This document shows positions 1 to 9,700 of a stretch of 64,000 bases of DNA, one piece after another. Below the pieces are notes generated by a model. It saw only the letters and a program-made list of their open reading frames with translations, searched no databases and was not told the DNA's origin. A program made the position numbers and the translations under genes. The stretch is from Spirulina subsalsa PCC 9445 (GTDB lineage Bacteria > Cyanobacteriota > Cyanobacteriia > Cyanobacteriales > Spirulinaceae): NCBI RefSeq assembly GCF_000314005.1, contig NZ_JH980292.1, forward strand, positions 3,384,121 through 3,448,120, read 5' to 3'. Within the stretch, counting starts at the first letter, position 1. Every line of letters begins with the position of its first letter.

Positions 1-966
1 CGGACTCAAGGCATTAGCGATATAGGTAGCCGGGTCAGGCGACCAGCGAATGGCGTCAATTTTTTCCCCCCGCAATTCGTTGACCACGGCCTGAATGCGG
101 GACCCTCTCGCCCCAATACAAGCCCCCACAGGGTCTACATCGCGTTCGAGGGTATCGACCGCAATTTTCGTGCGTGGCCCCACATGACGGGAGGGCGGAT
201 TAGCTTCTCGGGCGACGGCCACAATACGCACCACCTCATCCTCAATTTCCGGGACTTCCGTAGCAAACAAATCCACCACTAGACCCGCGGCCGCCCGGGA
301 GACAATTAATTGCGGTCCCCGATGGACACCATCCCGCACCTTTTTCAACCAGACTTTAAATGTCGCCCCAGAGCGATAATTATCATTGGGTAGTTGTTCC
401 CGTTTCGGTAACTCGGCCTCAACTTCTGGTTTACCGTAGCCACTACTGACAGCCATCACCACGGATTGCCGTTCAAAGCGTAACACTCGCGCCTGTAAAA
501 CCGTCCCTTCTAATTCTTGGAACTCTTCCTGAATCATTTTCCGTTGCTGGTCGCGCAACTTTTGCAACAGCACCTGTTTGGTTTGAATGGCGGCCATCCG
601 GCCAAATTCTTTCTGGTCGGGGGTAACATCCAATACCACAGAGTCCCCAATTTGGGCTTCGGAAGTAACTTCTTGGACTTCTTTTAAGGCAATGTGATGA
701 TCGGTATTTTCAATCTCATCCACAATAATTTTGGTGGAGAGAATGCGAAATCCTTCCTCGTCTGTATCGAGTTCCACTTCAAAATTATCGAAGTAGTCCT
801 CAGCATACATTTGTTTCTTCTCCATTTGTTGCGCTCTGCGATAGCGCTCATAGCCTTTCAGTAAGGCTTCTCGCAGGGCATCCCGCACCGCAGATTCCGG
901 TAGGCGGTGCAGATCACTAATTTCGACAATCATTTGCTTTAGACCGGGCAAATTTACCAGGGACAT
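1..966 (-). CDS. nusA: Transcription termination/antitermination factor NusA (3' end outside window)
   Basis: Encodes the first 322 residues of NusA, the RNA polymerase-binding factor that modulates pausing, termination and antitermination. The N-terminal domain is followed by an S1 domain and the start of the KH region, where the conserved stretch DPVGACIGARGSRI is readable just before the window edge. The start is ATG at 964-966, preceded by a good AAGGAGA ribosome binding site, and begins MSLVNLPGLKQ. It lies 99 bases downstream of rimP on the same strand, the usual rimP-nusA order. The stop codon lies beyond base 1. Identification is secure from the KH motif, the length of matching sequence and the context. 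Confidence 0.95.
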   Translation of the reverse strand, partial: MSLVNLPGLKQMIVEISDLHRLPESAVRDALREALLKGYERYRRAQQMEKKQMYAEDYFDNFEVELDTDEEGFRILSTKIIVDEIENTDHHIALKEVQEVTSEAQIGDSVVLDVTPDQKEFGRMAAIQTKQVLLQKLRDQQRKMIQEEFQELEGTVLQARVLRFERQSVVMAVSSGYGKPEVEAELPKREQLPNDNYRSGATFKVWLKKVRDGVHRGPQLIVSRAAAGLVVDLFATEVPEIEDEVVRIVAVAREANPPSRHVGPRTKIAVDTLERDVDPVGACIGARGSRIQAVVNELRGEKIDAIRWSPDPATYIANALSP

Positions 967-1065
967 AGGCAAAATCTCCTTTGACGCTATGCTCTATAGA
1001 GGTTTACAAATTGTGCAATCGGGGAAACTTCCAAAGACGAGAACGGAGGCCCTTGGGCAAGGTCA

Positions 1066-1527
1066 TTATTCGGGATTATCCAGTAGCACTTGAGCCACTA
1101 AATCTCGCGGAATTTTGAGGGTTTTTCCCTTCTGGTTGAGATACACCGTTTCTTCATCACGACCTTGTAGGCGACCTTGCCATTGTTGTTTCCCCCCGTG
1201 AGGTGCAGAGGTTTTGACGAGAACCGAAAAGCCCTTAAACACGCTAAAATCTCGATCGGTTGTGAGGGTTTGGGAAACACCCGGGCTAGAAATTTCTAAG
1301 ACATAAGCATTCGGAATTAACCCGGTGGTATCTAGTTGTTCTTCTAGCGCCCGGCTCATCCGTTCACAGTCATCTAAACTGGTGTCATCCGTTGGGTTGC
1401 GGATATCTACTCGTAACACCGGAGGACTTTTGCTGGTTTGGAATACGGCTTCTACCACTTCTAAGCCGAGTTGTTCAGCTAGGGGGGTGGCTAACTCCAG
1501 AATGGATGGGATAAGAGGATGAGTCAT
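1066..1527 (-). CDS. rimP: Ribosome maturation factor RimP
   Basis: RimP (YhbC/DUF150 family) is needed for maturation of the 30S ribosomal subunit. The 153-residue product starts MTHPLIPSILEL and carries the family signature YVLEISSPGVSQTL near residue 75-90, followed by the Sm-like C-terminal barrel. I chose the ATG at 1525-1527 rather than an upstream in-frame ATG, because the extra 19 residues (MMSLGSGYSPL...) do not resemble RimP and the length from the inner ATG is typical. No clear Shine-Dalgarno sequence is visible. It is followed by nusA on the same strand, a widely conserved arrangement. Confidence 0.93.
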   Translation of the reverse strand: MTHPLIPSILELATPLAEQLGLEVVEAVFQTSKSPPVLRVDIRNPTDDTSLDDCERMSRALEEQLDTTGLIPNAYVLEISSPGVSQTLTTDRDFSVFKGFSVLVKTSAPHGGKQQWQGRLQGRDEETVYLNQKGKTLKIPRDLVAQVLLDNPE

Positions 1528-1654
1528 GCAGGCAAAAGGATTCAACAAAAAAAGCGGGCTGTACCCACTTCCCAAAGACATCAACGTTTGGCAGTTGGTT
1601 TGAACTCCCGGAGGGGAGTTACCAAGCGTTTCTCATTATACCATGTTGTGGGGG

Positions 1655-1705
1655 TAGGAAGTCGGGAGTCGGGGGTAGGGAGTCGGGGGGCAGGGGGGCA
1701 GGGGA
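1655..1705. repeat. Short tandem repeat (GGGAGTCGG / GGGGCAGG units)
   Basis: Degenerate tandem heptamer-to-nonamer units with GGAGTCGGG and GGGGCAGG cores. They are the same kind of short tandem repeat that occurs elsewhere in this window, around 5450-5480, 23705-23830, 27865-27985 and 60765-61045. This type is common between cyanobacterial genes (STRR-like). Confidence 0.75.
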
Positions 1706-1726
1706 TTGCTTCGTACCTTCCTTCGG

Positions 1727-1771
1727 AACGCTACGCGTTCACTTCGTGACGCTCCGCGAACGCGTAGCGTT
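1727..1771. repeat. Inverted repeat with 14-bp perfect arms (CGCTACGCG family)
   Basis: The left arm AACGCTACGCGTTC (1727-1740) is the perfect reverse complement of the right arm GAACGCGTAGCGTT (1758-1771), with a 17-base loop. The loop segment CACTTCGTGACGCTCCGCG recurs exactly at about 60921-60939, next to another CGCTACGCG palindrome. This therefore looks like a dispersed palindromic family and not a simple terminator. Confidence 0.85.
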
Positions 1772-1804
1772 GCGCAGCAAACCCAATGACATTACTCCCG
1801 ATTC

Positions 1805-1931
1805 ACCCTCGTTTCACCCTCGTTACTTGGCTGGTGCCAAGTAACACCCTCTCTCTGCCTCCATTGCAGGCGGCAGAGCCGCACAATACCCGTGTCACGG
1901 CTTGGGCCATGATACGAGACGAGAGAGGGAG
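1805..1931. repeat. Composite foldback element
   Basis: The segment contains a perfect 10-bp hairpin (GTTACTTGGC at 1822-1831, TGGT loop, GCCAAGTAAC at 1836-1845) and a TCTGCC/GGCAGA hairpin (1855-1860 with 1872-1877). The outer edges are rich in CCCTCGT and ACGAG/GAGAGGG, which pair roughly with each other. It resembles the degenerate GGCAGAGCC-type dispersed repeats of cyanobacteria; no coding content is visible. Confidence 0.5.
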
Positions 1932-1990
1932 GAGTTGATTACTGATTACGGATTACGGTTTACTGGTTACTGGTTACTGTTTACTGAAAT

Positions 1991-3196
1991 ATGACTGTGT
2001 GGTTTTCTGTCCTAGCTCTCCTCACCCTCGTCTTTAGTCTTCCTCCCTTCTTCATTGGGTTAGCCCGTCTGTTGAAAGGCCCCAGTCGCCGCCCCCCGGT
2101 TGCGCCTCAAAGTCCTACCCTCGAACAGTTGGGGACGGTGACGGTAGTCGTGCCGACCTTGAATGAAGCGGCGCGGATTGCTCCCTGTTTGGGGGGGTTG
2201 ACTCGACAAAGTTATGAGGTGCGGGAAATTTTGGTCGTGGATAGTCGTTCAACGGATGGCACGCCGGAACGGGTCAAGGCGGCACAGGCTAAGGATCCCC
2301 GCTTTCGATTGTTAAATGATGATCCCCTGCCCAAGGATTGGGTAGGTCGTCCTTGGGCGCTGCATCATGGGTTTTTAGCCAGTTCTCCGCGCAGTGAATG
2401 GGTGTTGGGGATTGATGCGGATACCCAGCCTCAAGTGGGTTTGGTGGCGGGGTTGTTGCGGGTGGCGGAGGCGGAGGGGTTTGATCTGATTTCTCTGTCC
2501 CCTCAGTTTATTTTACGGGAGCCGGGGGAGTGGTGGTTACAGCCTGCTTTGTTGATGACGCTGTTGTTTCGGTTTGACCCTTCGGGGAGTGATGCGACGG
2601 TGCCGGAACGGGTGATGGCCAATGGACAGTGTTTCTTCTGTCGTCGTCGGGTGTTGGAAGCGGTGGGGGGGTATGAGTTGGCGAAGGGGTCGTTTTGTGA
2701 TGATGTGACCTTGGCGCGGGAGATTGCTAAACGAGGGTATAAGGTGGGGTTTTTGGATGGGCAACGGGTGATTAAGGTGCGGATGTATGAGGGGTTTGGG
2801 GAAACGTGGCGGGAGTGGGGGCGATCGCTTGATCTCAAGGATGCTACCTCTAAAGCCGAACTGTGGGGGGATTTGTGGCTTTTAACGATTATGCAGGGTT
2901 TACCGTTGCCCTCTCTGGTGTTTTGGGGGATTCTGGTCAGTCAGGGGGTGAGTGGTGGTCTGATTTGGGGGGTGCTGGGACTCAATGGGGCGCTGGTGTT
3001 GATGCGGTTTGCTTTGTTGTGGGCGATCGCACCCTCCTATGATCGTTCGACTCCAACCTCCGGCCGTTGGTGCTTTTGGCTCTCTCCCTTGGCGGATTCC
3101 TTGGCGGTTTTACGGATTTTCCTCTCCGCCCAACAAGTCCCCCAACAGTGGCGCGGTCGCTTATATTTGGGAAAGGAACAGGAAACCAAGCCCTAA
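1991..3196 (+). CDS. cruG: Glycosyltransferase family 2, CruG-like (carotenoid 2'-O-glycosyltransferase)
   Basis: A 401-residue membrane-associated GT-A glycosyltransferase. A hydrophobic N-terminal segment (residues 3-25) precedes the GT2 start VVVPTLNEAARI (about 53-63), the VVDSRSTDGT loop (82-91) and the metal-binding IDADTQP motif (141-147). A cluster of hydrophobic C-terminal segments (about 290-350) anchors the protein. The layout and sequence match the cyanobacterial CruG family, which glycosylates the 2'-hydroxyl of myxol-type carotenoids; this specific role rests on family resemblance. No obvious Shine-Dalgarno site precedes the ATG. The gene is clearly GC-richer than the ATPase gene that follows it. 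A generic GT2 enzyme of other specificity is the main alternative. Confidence 0.75.
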   Translation: MTVWFSVLALLTLVFSLPPFFIGLARLLKGPSRRPPVAPQSPTLEQLGTVTVVVPTLNEAARIAPCLGGLTRQSYEVREILVVDSRSTDGTPERVKAAQAKDPRFRLLNDDPLPKDWVGRPWALHHGFLASSPRSEWVLGIDADTQPQVGLVAGLLRVAEAEGFDLISLSPQFILREPGEWWLQPALLMTLLFRFDPSGSDATVPERVMANGQCFFCRRRVLEAVGGYELAKGSFCDDVTLAREIAKRGYKVGFLDGQRVIKVRMYEGFGETWREWGRSLDLKDATSKAELWGDLWLLTIMQGLPLPSLVFWGILVSQGVSGGLIWGVLGLNGALVLMRFALLWAIAPSYDRSTPTSGRWCFWLSPLADSLAVLRIFLSAQQVPQQWRGRLYLGKEQETKP

Positions 3197-3229
3197 GCAA
3201 GCTCAACGACTTTTACTAATTGCAGCCCT

Positions 3230-4375
3230 ATGGACAGATTTGAAAATATATCAGTTAGAGGCTTTCGCCGCCTGCGACAAGTTGACCTTGAGATGAGGGA
3301 TCTTATTGTTATGATTGGGGCGAATGGAGTCGGAAAAACTTCGTTTTTGGATGTTGTTTCAACACTCGCTGCTTCAGCCAATGGTAAGTTACAAGAAACG
3401 TTACAATCTAAAGGTGGATTAAATGAGATTTTAACCCGAGGTAAAGCCCAAGAACTTGGGATTACTGTGTCGATGACAGTACCTGAAAGAGAGCCGTTGA
3501 AGTATGGATTAAGCTTGTCCCCCAAAAGCTTGTCCTACGAAATTCAGGAAGAGAGTTTAACACAGCAAAGCAATCCAACTGCACCTCAACCTTTCAAATA
3601 TATTGAATCCGTTGGTTTGGACATTAAATATTTTAGTCAAGAAGATCGTAAACTACTCAGACCAAATTGGGATCATAATTATCTAGAAACCTCTCTTTCC
3701 CAAGTTCCTAAAATGTATCGTGAACCTGAAAACTTGAGAAAAAGTCTGGCTTCTTGTACTTACTACGGAGCCCTTGATGTTTCTGAGAAAAGCCCGATTC
3801 GCTTACCTCAGCCCATGCGTCCCACAAAACTACCCGGTGCAAGGGGTGAAGGTTTAGTGTCCTGTCTCTATGATCTTCGGGAAACAGATAGAGATCGTTT
3901 TGAAATGGTTGAGGATGTTCTTTCTACAGCATTTCCAGATTTTGAGCGGTTAAATTTTCCTCCTGTCGCTGCCGGAACTATTTCCATGACTTGGACAGAC
4001 AGAAACTTTTCCCAACCCATATATCTGCATGAACTATCAGAAGGAACATTACGTTTTCTTTGGTTAATAAGCCTACTGCAAAGCCAAAGTTTAACGACAA
4101 TTACTTTACTAGATGAGCCAGAAGTTAGCTTACATCCTGAGCTTTTGAGACATTTAGTATATTTGATGAGAGAAGCTTCAAAATACACACAGCTTATAGT
4201 AGCCACTCATTCAGGACTCATCAGGTTTCTTGACCCCCATGAGGTTTTAATCTGTGATATTGAAGAAGGTGAGGTAAGAATGACTTGGGCAGATACGCTA
4301 GATTTAGATAAATGGTTAGAAGACTACAGCCTTGATCAAGTTTGGGCAATGAATTTAATGGGAGGTCGCCCATGA
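3230..4375 (+). CDS. AAA family ATPase (RecF/OLD-like, AAA_21 type)
   Basis: A 381-residue ABC/SMC-class ATPase of the type paired with nuclease partners in defence-like modules. Walker A GANGVGKTS lies at residues 30-38. A signature-like HELSEGTLRFLWL is at about 265-280, and Walker B plus catalytic Glu TLLDEPEVSLHPE starts at about 292. A D-loop/H-loop region LIVATHSGLIRFL follows. Only a short insertion separates the ATPase halves, so it is not a full SMC. Its stop codon overlaps the ATG of a broken DUF4276 gene (4371), the usual translationally coupled partner. The gene is AT-richer than its upstream neighbour and has little HIP1, suggesting separate origin. Its cellular role without an intact partner is unknown. 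Confidence 0.85.
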   Translation: MDRFENISVRGFRRLRQVDLEMRDLIVMIGANGVGKTSFLDVVSTLAASANGKLQETLQSKGGLNEILTRGKAQELGITVSMTVPEREPLKYGLSLSPKSLSYEIQEESLTQQSNPTAPQPFKYIESVGLDIKYFSQEDRKLLRPNWDHNYLETSLSQVPKMYREPENLRKSLASCTYYGALDVSEKSPIRLPQPMRPTKLPGARGEGLVSCLYDLRETDRDRFEMVEDVLSTAFPDFERLNFPPVAAGTISMTWTDRNFSQPIYLHELSEGTLRFLWLISLLQSQSLTTITLLDEPEVSLHPELLRHLVYLMREASKYTQLIVATHSGLIRFLDPHEVLICDIEEGEVRMTWADTLDLDKWLEDYSLDQVWAMNLMGGRP

Positions 4376-4534
4376 AAATTGCTATCTTAGTTGAGGGATT
4401 ATAACAAGCCTATTCAGGGCCAAAAATTTTTGAAAAAAAATGATTTGATGCTTGCCATTCAAGCTTGTCCAGAACTGAAAGCTTTTATTAATCGAATTAT
4501 TTCTCTTTGTGATGAAAGCAAAGTAATTCCTTGA
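4371..4534 (+). pseudogene. Remnant of DUF4276 (TOPRIM-like) partner gene
   Basis: The ATG at 4371-4373 overlaps the ATPase stop. It encodes MKIAILVEGL, the typical beta-strand and acidic start of DUF4276/TOPRIM-like proteins, then hits TAA at once. In another frame, from about 4403, the sequence reads NKPIQGQKFLKKNDLMLAIQ and continues through CPELKAFINR to a stop at 4532-4534, which resembles the C-terminal end of the same family. The natural reading is one gene that lost most of its middle by deletion and frameshift. DUF4276 assignment is by family memory and is moderately certain; the broken state is seen directly. Confidence 0.7.
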
Positions 4535-4662
4535 GATTAATTTTACTGGTTGATATTCACTGAGGAAAACAGTTCTCTGAGAAAATTGTACTCAACTCTA
4601 TTACCTCTTGCCTATTCCCTATTCCCCGTTCCCTGTTCCCTATTCCCCACTAATTGATAACT

Positions 4663-5301
4663 ATGAACGTTTTACCTGTGACCATTATTGATCATCCCTT
4701 AGTCCAACATAAATTAACCCTGATGCGACAAGGGGAAACCAGTACGACGAAATTCCGCCAACTGCTTAAAGAAATTGGGATGTTATTGGCCTATGAAGTG
4801 ACAAGGGATCTCCCCCTGAAAAACCAAACTATCCAGACTCCTCTGGCCTCCATGGAAGCCCCTATGTTGGCCTCAGATAAAAAGCTGGTGATTGTCCCCA
4901 TTTTACGCGCTGGACAAGGGCTATTAGATGGGATGTTAGAACTCATTCCCTCGGCAAGGGTGGGACATATTGGCCTCTATCGAGATCCCACGACTCATAT
5001 TGCGGTGGAATATTATTTTAAACTGCCCCATGATGTGGAGCATCGGGATGTATTGGTGGTGGATCCCATGTTGGCGACGGGGAATTCTGCGGTGGCGGCG
5101 GTGGATCGGATTAAGGAATATACCCCCCACTCGATCAAGTTTATCTGTTTGTTGGCTGCCCCGGAAGGGATTGCCCATTTTCAAGAACAGCATCCTAATG
5201 TCCCCATTTTCACGGCGGCGGTGGATGACAAACTGGACGAACACGGCTACATTTTGCCCGGTTTGGGGGATGCAGGCGATCGCCTTTATGGAACGAAATA
5301 G
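4663..5301 (+). CDS. upp: Uracil phosphoribosyltransferase
   Basis: Upp converts uracil and PRPP to UMP in pyrimidine salvage. The 212-residue product has the expected length, with [13 protein letters not shown] near residues 85-97 and the PRPP-binding loop [14 protein letters not shown] near 130-143. The C-terminal uracil-binding [12 protein letters not shown] is also present. I prefer the ATG at 4663 over a TTG three codons upstream. The gene stands alone here. However, URC1-like and URC4-like genes lie elsewhere in the window (44.5 and 54.1 kb), and Upp is the third member of the URC uracil-degradation set, so it may also serve that route. Confidence 0.95.
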   Translation: MNVLPVTIIDHPLVQHKLTLMRQGETSTTKFRQLLKEIGMLLAYEVTRDLPLKNQTIQTPLASMEAPMLASDKKLVIVPILRAGQGLLDGMLELIPSARVGHIGLYRDPTTHIAVEYYFKLPHDVEHRDVLVVDPMLATGNSAVAAVDRIKEYTPHSIKFICLLAAPEGIAHFQEQHPNVPIFTAAVDDKLDEHGYILPGLGDAGDRLYGTK

Positions 5302-5544
5302 GACGAGTTGGGGAGGGAGTCGGGAATAGGGAATAGGCAACCTTAACAAGTTAGGCTTGTGTGCATTTTGTCAAGTCCCATATATAGCGTTCCACAAATT
5401 GGACAACACTATTTATGGACTATTCACGATTGGACACAACCGCATTTTCCCGACTCCCGACTCCCGACTCCCGACTCCCGACACCTTGACTTCTAACGTT
5501 GAGCCTTAACTTGTCAAGATTGCCCGTTCCCCGTTCCCTAGAAT
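5302..5544. repeat. Short tandem repeats downstream of upp
   Basis: The gene-free gap between the convergent upp and PRC-barrel genes contains GGGAATAGG units (about 5310-5335), a tandem CGACTCCCGACTCCC run (about 5452-5482) and a GTTCCCCGTTCCC run (about 5524-5540). These are the same short tandem repeat types found across the window. No gene or clear terminator is visible. Confidence 0.65.
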
Positions 5545-6504
5545 TCAACCATCCTCATATTCCGGGGTGCGAGTGCGTTCGGGAATATTGACCCGTGCGG
5601 GTTTATAGGGTTCTTCCTCCCGGCTATCATCCCAAATGTCCGCCTCAACATCATGATCATAATCCGGTTCTGGCTCCACATAGGCGCGCTGTTGATAGCT
5701 GGGAGTATCCCCCCAGTTTGACTCCTCATATTCTGGTTCTGGCACGTCTTGGTAACGCACCGCTTCCGCTTGACGACGGGGTAAAGAACGGGGTTGGGCG
5801 TCTTGCCATTCGTCCTCATCCCAAGCGGGTTCATAGGCCGCTGGACGGGCTTCAATAGGCTTATTCGACACCGGAGGGTTAATGGGGATCCCCGTGGGGA
5901 GTTGGTTCTCTGGCCGCGCTGTGGGGGTATAGTAGGGGTCTTCTTCGTCTCGCTCCCACGGGGGACGACCAATCCCTAAGCGCTCTAAGAATCCTACAGT
6001 TACTTGCACTAAACGCTCTTCTGCCCCTTCAAAAACAATAATTCGGTTGGGGCCACTACTGACAATTTCTTCCACAGGCAGTTCATAGGTACTTAAAACC
6101 TGTTCGGGAATTTGGGGTAAACCAATGGAGGCGATAATCAACGAGGAGATTTTGCCATCTTCTAGGCTAAATTGAAAATCCCGCACCCGACCCAAGAGTT
6201 CCCCCGCTTCGGTGATCACCTCGCAGTTAATTAATTTACTGTAGGCCTCAACGTCTACGTCTTCAATAACATCTTCATCGGGGACTAAAATCACATCCCC
6301 CGTTTTTTCAATCATGTTGAGGTACATATAACGGGGCATTCCGGCCACCGACAGGATATTGTCCCGTAGCCCCAATGCTACAACTTCCCGACGGTCGATA
6401 TCCACCAGCAGACTTTTAACAATACCCAACTGTCGGGCGGTGTTGTTGGCGATGACTTTGGTATTAATAAATTCAGAGCGTAGACGGATAGTATCTGTGG
6501 TCAT
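5545..6504 (-). CDS. PRC-barrel domain protein
   Basis: A 319-residue protein with two PRC-barrel-like modules in its N-terminal half (residues about 5-80 and 85-165), starting TTDTIRLRSEFINTKVI. The C-terminal half (about 180-319) is acidic, rich in Pro, Glu, Asp and Tyr, and probably disordered. PRC barrels occur in photosystem-assembly and RNA-processing proteins. This architecture is common in cyanobacteria, but I know of no assigned function. I chose the ATG at 6504 because homologues begin MTTDTIRLRSEF; in-frame ATGs exist 9 and 14 codons upstream. It lies downstream of smc on the same strand, so co-transcription is possible. Confidence 0.8.
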   Translation of the reverse strand: MTTDTIRLRSEFINTKVIANNTARQLGIVKSLLVDIDRREVVALGLRDNILSVAGMPRYMYLNMIEKTGDVILVPDEDVIEDVDVEAYSKLINCEVITEAGELLGRVRDFQFSLEDGKISSLIIASIGLPQIPEQVLSTYELPVEEIVSSGPNRIIVFEGAEERLVQVTVGFLERLGIGRPPWERDEEDPYYTPTARPENQLPTGIPINPPVSNKPIEARPAAYEPAWDEDEWQDAQPRSLPRRQAEAVRYQDVPEPEYEESNWGDTPSYQQRAYVEPEPDYDHDVEADIWDDSREEEPYKPARVNIPERTRTPEYEDG

Positions 6505-6702
6505 TGTGTCTTTTAGTTGAAGCTCTCGCATTCTATAGGGGTTCAATATTGTGTAGTCGGAATACCCTAACGGGGGTTTTGGGCGATCGCACTAGAGAAT
6601 CCCAGTGAATAATCCCAAACTGACGCAATTGTACTCAATTTATTGATATAACTTAACAAATCATAACCTATTCCTCAATCCCTCTGGCGGAATCCCGACG
6701 GG

Positions 6703-9700
6703 CTAGAGTTTAATTCCCAGCACCTGAGTATAAGCCCCTCTCGCTTGGGTTACACCAATCGTGCGCTCCGCCGATTCAATCATGGGTCGGCGTAAACTCA
6801 CTACAATAAACTGAGCTTGTTGAGCCTGTTGTTTAATCATTTTAGCTAATCGTTCGACGTTTGCCCCGTCTAAGAACATATCCACCTCATCAAAGGCATA
6901 GAAGGGAGAAGGGCGATAACGTTGGAGGGAAAAGATGAAACTTAAGGCCGTGAGGGACTTTTCCCCCCCAGACATAGAACTGAGGCGCTGAACGGGTTTC
7001 CCTTTGGGGTGAGCAATCAAATTAAGACCACCCCCAAAGGGGTTTTCCGGGTTATCTAGTTCTAAGTAACCATCCCCTTCAGAAAGGGTGGCGAAGATGG
7101 TTTTAAAGTTCTCGTTCACCGCATCAAAGGCCTCATGAAAAGCTCGTTGACGGAGGGTGGTAAAGTTTTCAATGCGCAGTAATAATTCTGTCCGTTCTCC
7201 TTCTAAGGTGGTGAGTTTGTCGGTGAGTTCTTGTAAGCGGGTTTGGGTTTGTTCATATTCTGTTAAGGCCAACATATTGACCGGTTCCATGCCTTCTAGA
7301 CGTTTTTGGGCATAGCGTAGGTCTTTCTGTAGGTTTTCTAGGTAGGGGGGGAGTTGTTCGGGGGTGAGGTTTTGCGCGTCGGGAGGGAGTTCTGGCAAGG
7401 GTTCCGGGAGGTCTTGCCGTTGGGTTTGTTCTTGGTCCTGGAGGTGGGCTAAATCCTGCTGACGTTGTTGTTGGCTTTCTTGGAGTTTTTCCCGTTGCCA
7501 TTGGGCTTGTTGCTGTTGGGTTTGCAGGTGTTGTAAGGTGTCTTCCGTGCGATCGCGCTCTTGTTTAACAGCCCCCAATTGTGCCGTCAATTCCCCCAGT
7601 CGGGTTTCTGTTTCTTGAATTTGGGTTTCTAGGCTGTGACGTTCCAAAGTTAAGGTCTGCAACTGCTCCCGACTGGTAGAAACCTGTTGACGTTTTTGTT
7701 GGGTTGTTTGTTGGGCTTGGTCAATTTTTTCCTGCAAACGCGACGCTTGATTAGTCAGTTCTAACTGTCGCCCTTGAGTCTCCCGCAGCCTCTGTTCTTT
7801 CTCCTCTAACCTCTGTTCTTGAGCTTTAATTTGTTGTTGAATAGCCTGCCACTCGCTAGAAGTTTGGGAGGCTTCCAATTCCGCTAGTTTTTGTTGTTCT
7901 AACTGCAATTCCTCCTCTTGTAACGGAATCGTCTCCCCAAGGGTTTGCAAATGTTGGGTTAAGGTTTCATATTCCGCCTCATTCTCGGCTAATTGTTGAC
8001 TAATTTGGGCGTTTTGTTGGCTTAACTTTGCCCGTTCCTTTTCCAGTTGTTCCTTTCTTAACTGCTGCTCCCGCAACTGCTGACGCAATTCGACTAATTC
8101 CTGAGAAATTTCCTTACTTTTTTCTGTAATTTCTTGCAAATTAGACTCACAATAGGCTATAATCTTGTCAAGTTCTATTAGGCGATTTTGTAACTCCTCA
8201 AGCTCCCGAGATTCCCCCTGTAAACTTGTGCCGAAATGGAGGGTATGGCGGCTTGATTGACTGCCCCCCGTCATCGCCCCGCTACTTTCCAGTAATTCCC
8301 CCTCTAAGGTGACAATCCGCACCTTTCCTAAGTGTTGCCGCGCATCATTGAGGGTTGCAAAAACTACCGTATTGCCGAAAACATAGCCAAAGATTTTTTT
8401 ATAACGGGGTTCACAATAAACCAGTTCAATGGCATAATTAACAAAGCCTCTGGCTTGACGCAACGAAAGAATTTCCTGAAAATGGGGGGGATTAATTTTA
8501 TTCAACGGTAAAAAAGTAGCCCGTCCTGCCCGCTTATTTTTCAATAGTTGAATCCCCTGGGCAGCCACCCCATCATCTTCTACGACAATATGACCTAATC
8601 TTGCCCCGGCCGCCGTTTCTAAAGCCAATTGATAACGAGCATCGACTTGTCCCAACTGAGCCACTAAACCACAAACCCCCCGGATATTTTCCTGTAAAAT
8701 AATTTGGGAAGCGTGAGTACCTTGGGCTTCTCGTTGCGCTTGATTAGTGGCCTCTAGTTTATCCAGTTGTCGGTTTTTCTCCCGTTGTTCTTTCAGCAAA
8801 CGATCTCGGGTTTGTTCTGCCACAGTTCGCTCTTGATCTAACCCCGCTAAAGCTTGAGCAAGATCGGCAATTTTTCCCTCTGCCGCCGCAAGATTAAACC
8901 CTTTTAAACTCTGCTCTTGACTGCCCAACTCTTGGTTAATTTCTATTAACTGTTGCCGTTGCTTTTCTATATTTTGGGTCAGTTGGTTATATCGCTCCGT
9001 TGCCCTCGCTTGCTCTGTTTTTTGGGGATTTAAACGATTTTGAATATCTTGGATTTGTTTAGTAATCGCCGATTGTTCTTGTACCCAAATTTCCGAAGCC
9101 GCCGCAATACTATCCGCTTGTTGGCGATAGTCTGCTAATATTTGTTTCGCCTCATCCCGCTCTTGGGTTAAATATCCCCTAATCCCTTCTTCTAATTCCC
9201 CTTGTTCCTGATTAACCTGATTAAACTGTTGGCTATAGGTAATTAATTCTTGCCCCTTTCGCTCAATCAACTCCTCCCCGTCTCGGATTAAATTTTCCAA
9301 TTCACTATAACGCTGTTGTAGTTGGGAACGCTTCAACTTTTGGCTAGCCAGTTTAGAGTTAAACGACAGTTGTTCATCCTCCCCCAACGCCTTCACCCGA
9401 CGGTTTAAATCCTGTAGTTCTGCCGTTTTCGTGGCAATTTGACCCGCCAGATTGTGTAATTGTTCCTCTAGATTTTGCTGTTCCTGTTCCCCCTTTTTTA
9501 GGGTGTTTTGGAGTTGTTGGACTTGGTGCTGAAGAGAACGCCAAATTAACACCATTTCCCAGCCTTGTTTCTGGTGAATTTGGTCTTTCAGTTTTTGATA
9601 TTTCTCCGCTTTTGCCCGATCACTCGCCAATTTTTCTAAAGAGCGTTGTAACTCCTGCTCAATAATTCGATAGCGTTCCTCTCGCTCTCGTACCTCGTCT

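Larger units (their letters stand above)
1528..1990. other. Repeat-filled gene-free stretch between rimP and the CruG-like gene
   Basis: No credible gene is visible in these 463 bases. The stretch holds short GGGAGTCGG/GGGGCAGG tandem units (about 1655-1705), a perfect 14-bp inverted repeat (1727-1771) and a second, composite foldback sequence (1805-1931). These are described in their own entries. The last 50 bases before the next gene are a run of GATTAC/GGTTACT units. Confidence 0.7.

Noticed and set aside
5595-5979. Plus-strand frames inside the PRC-barrel gene
   Set aside because: Shadow frames created by the proline- and acid-rich codons of the real gene.
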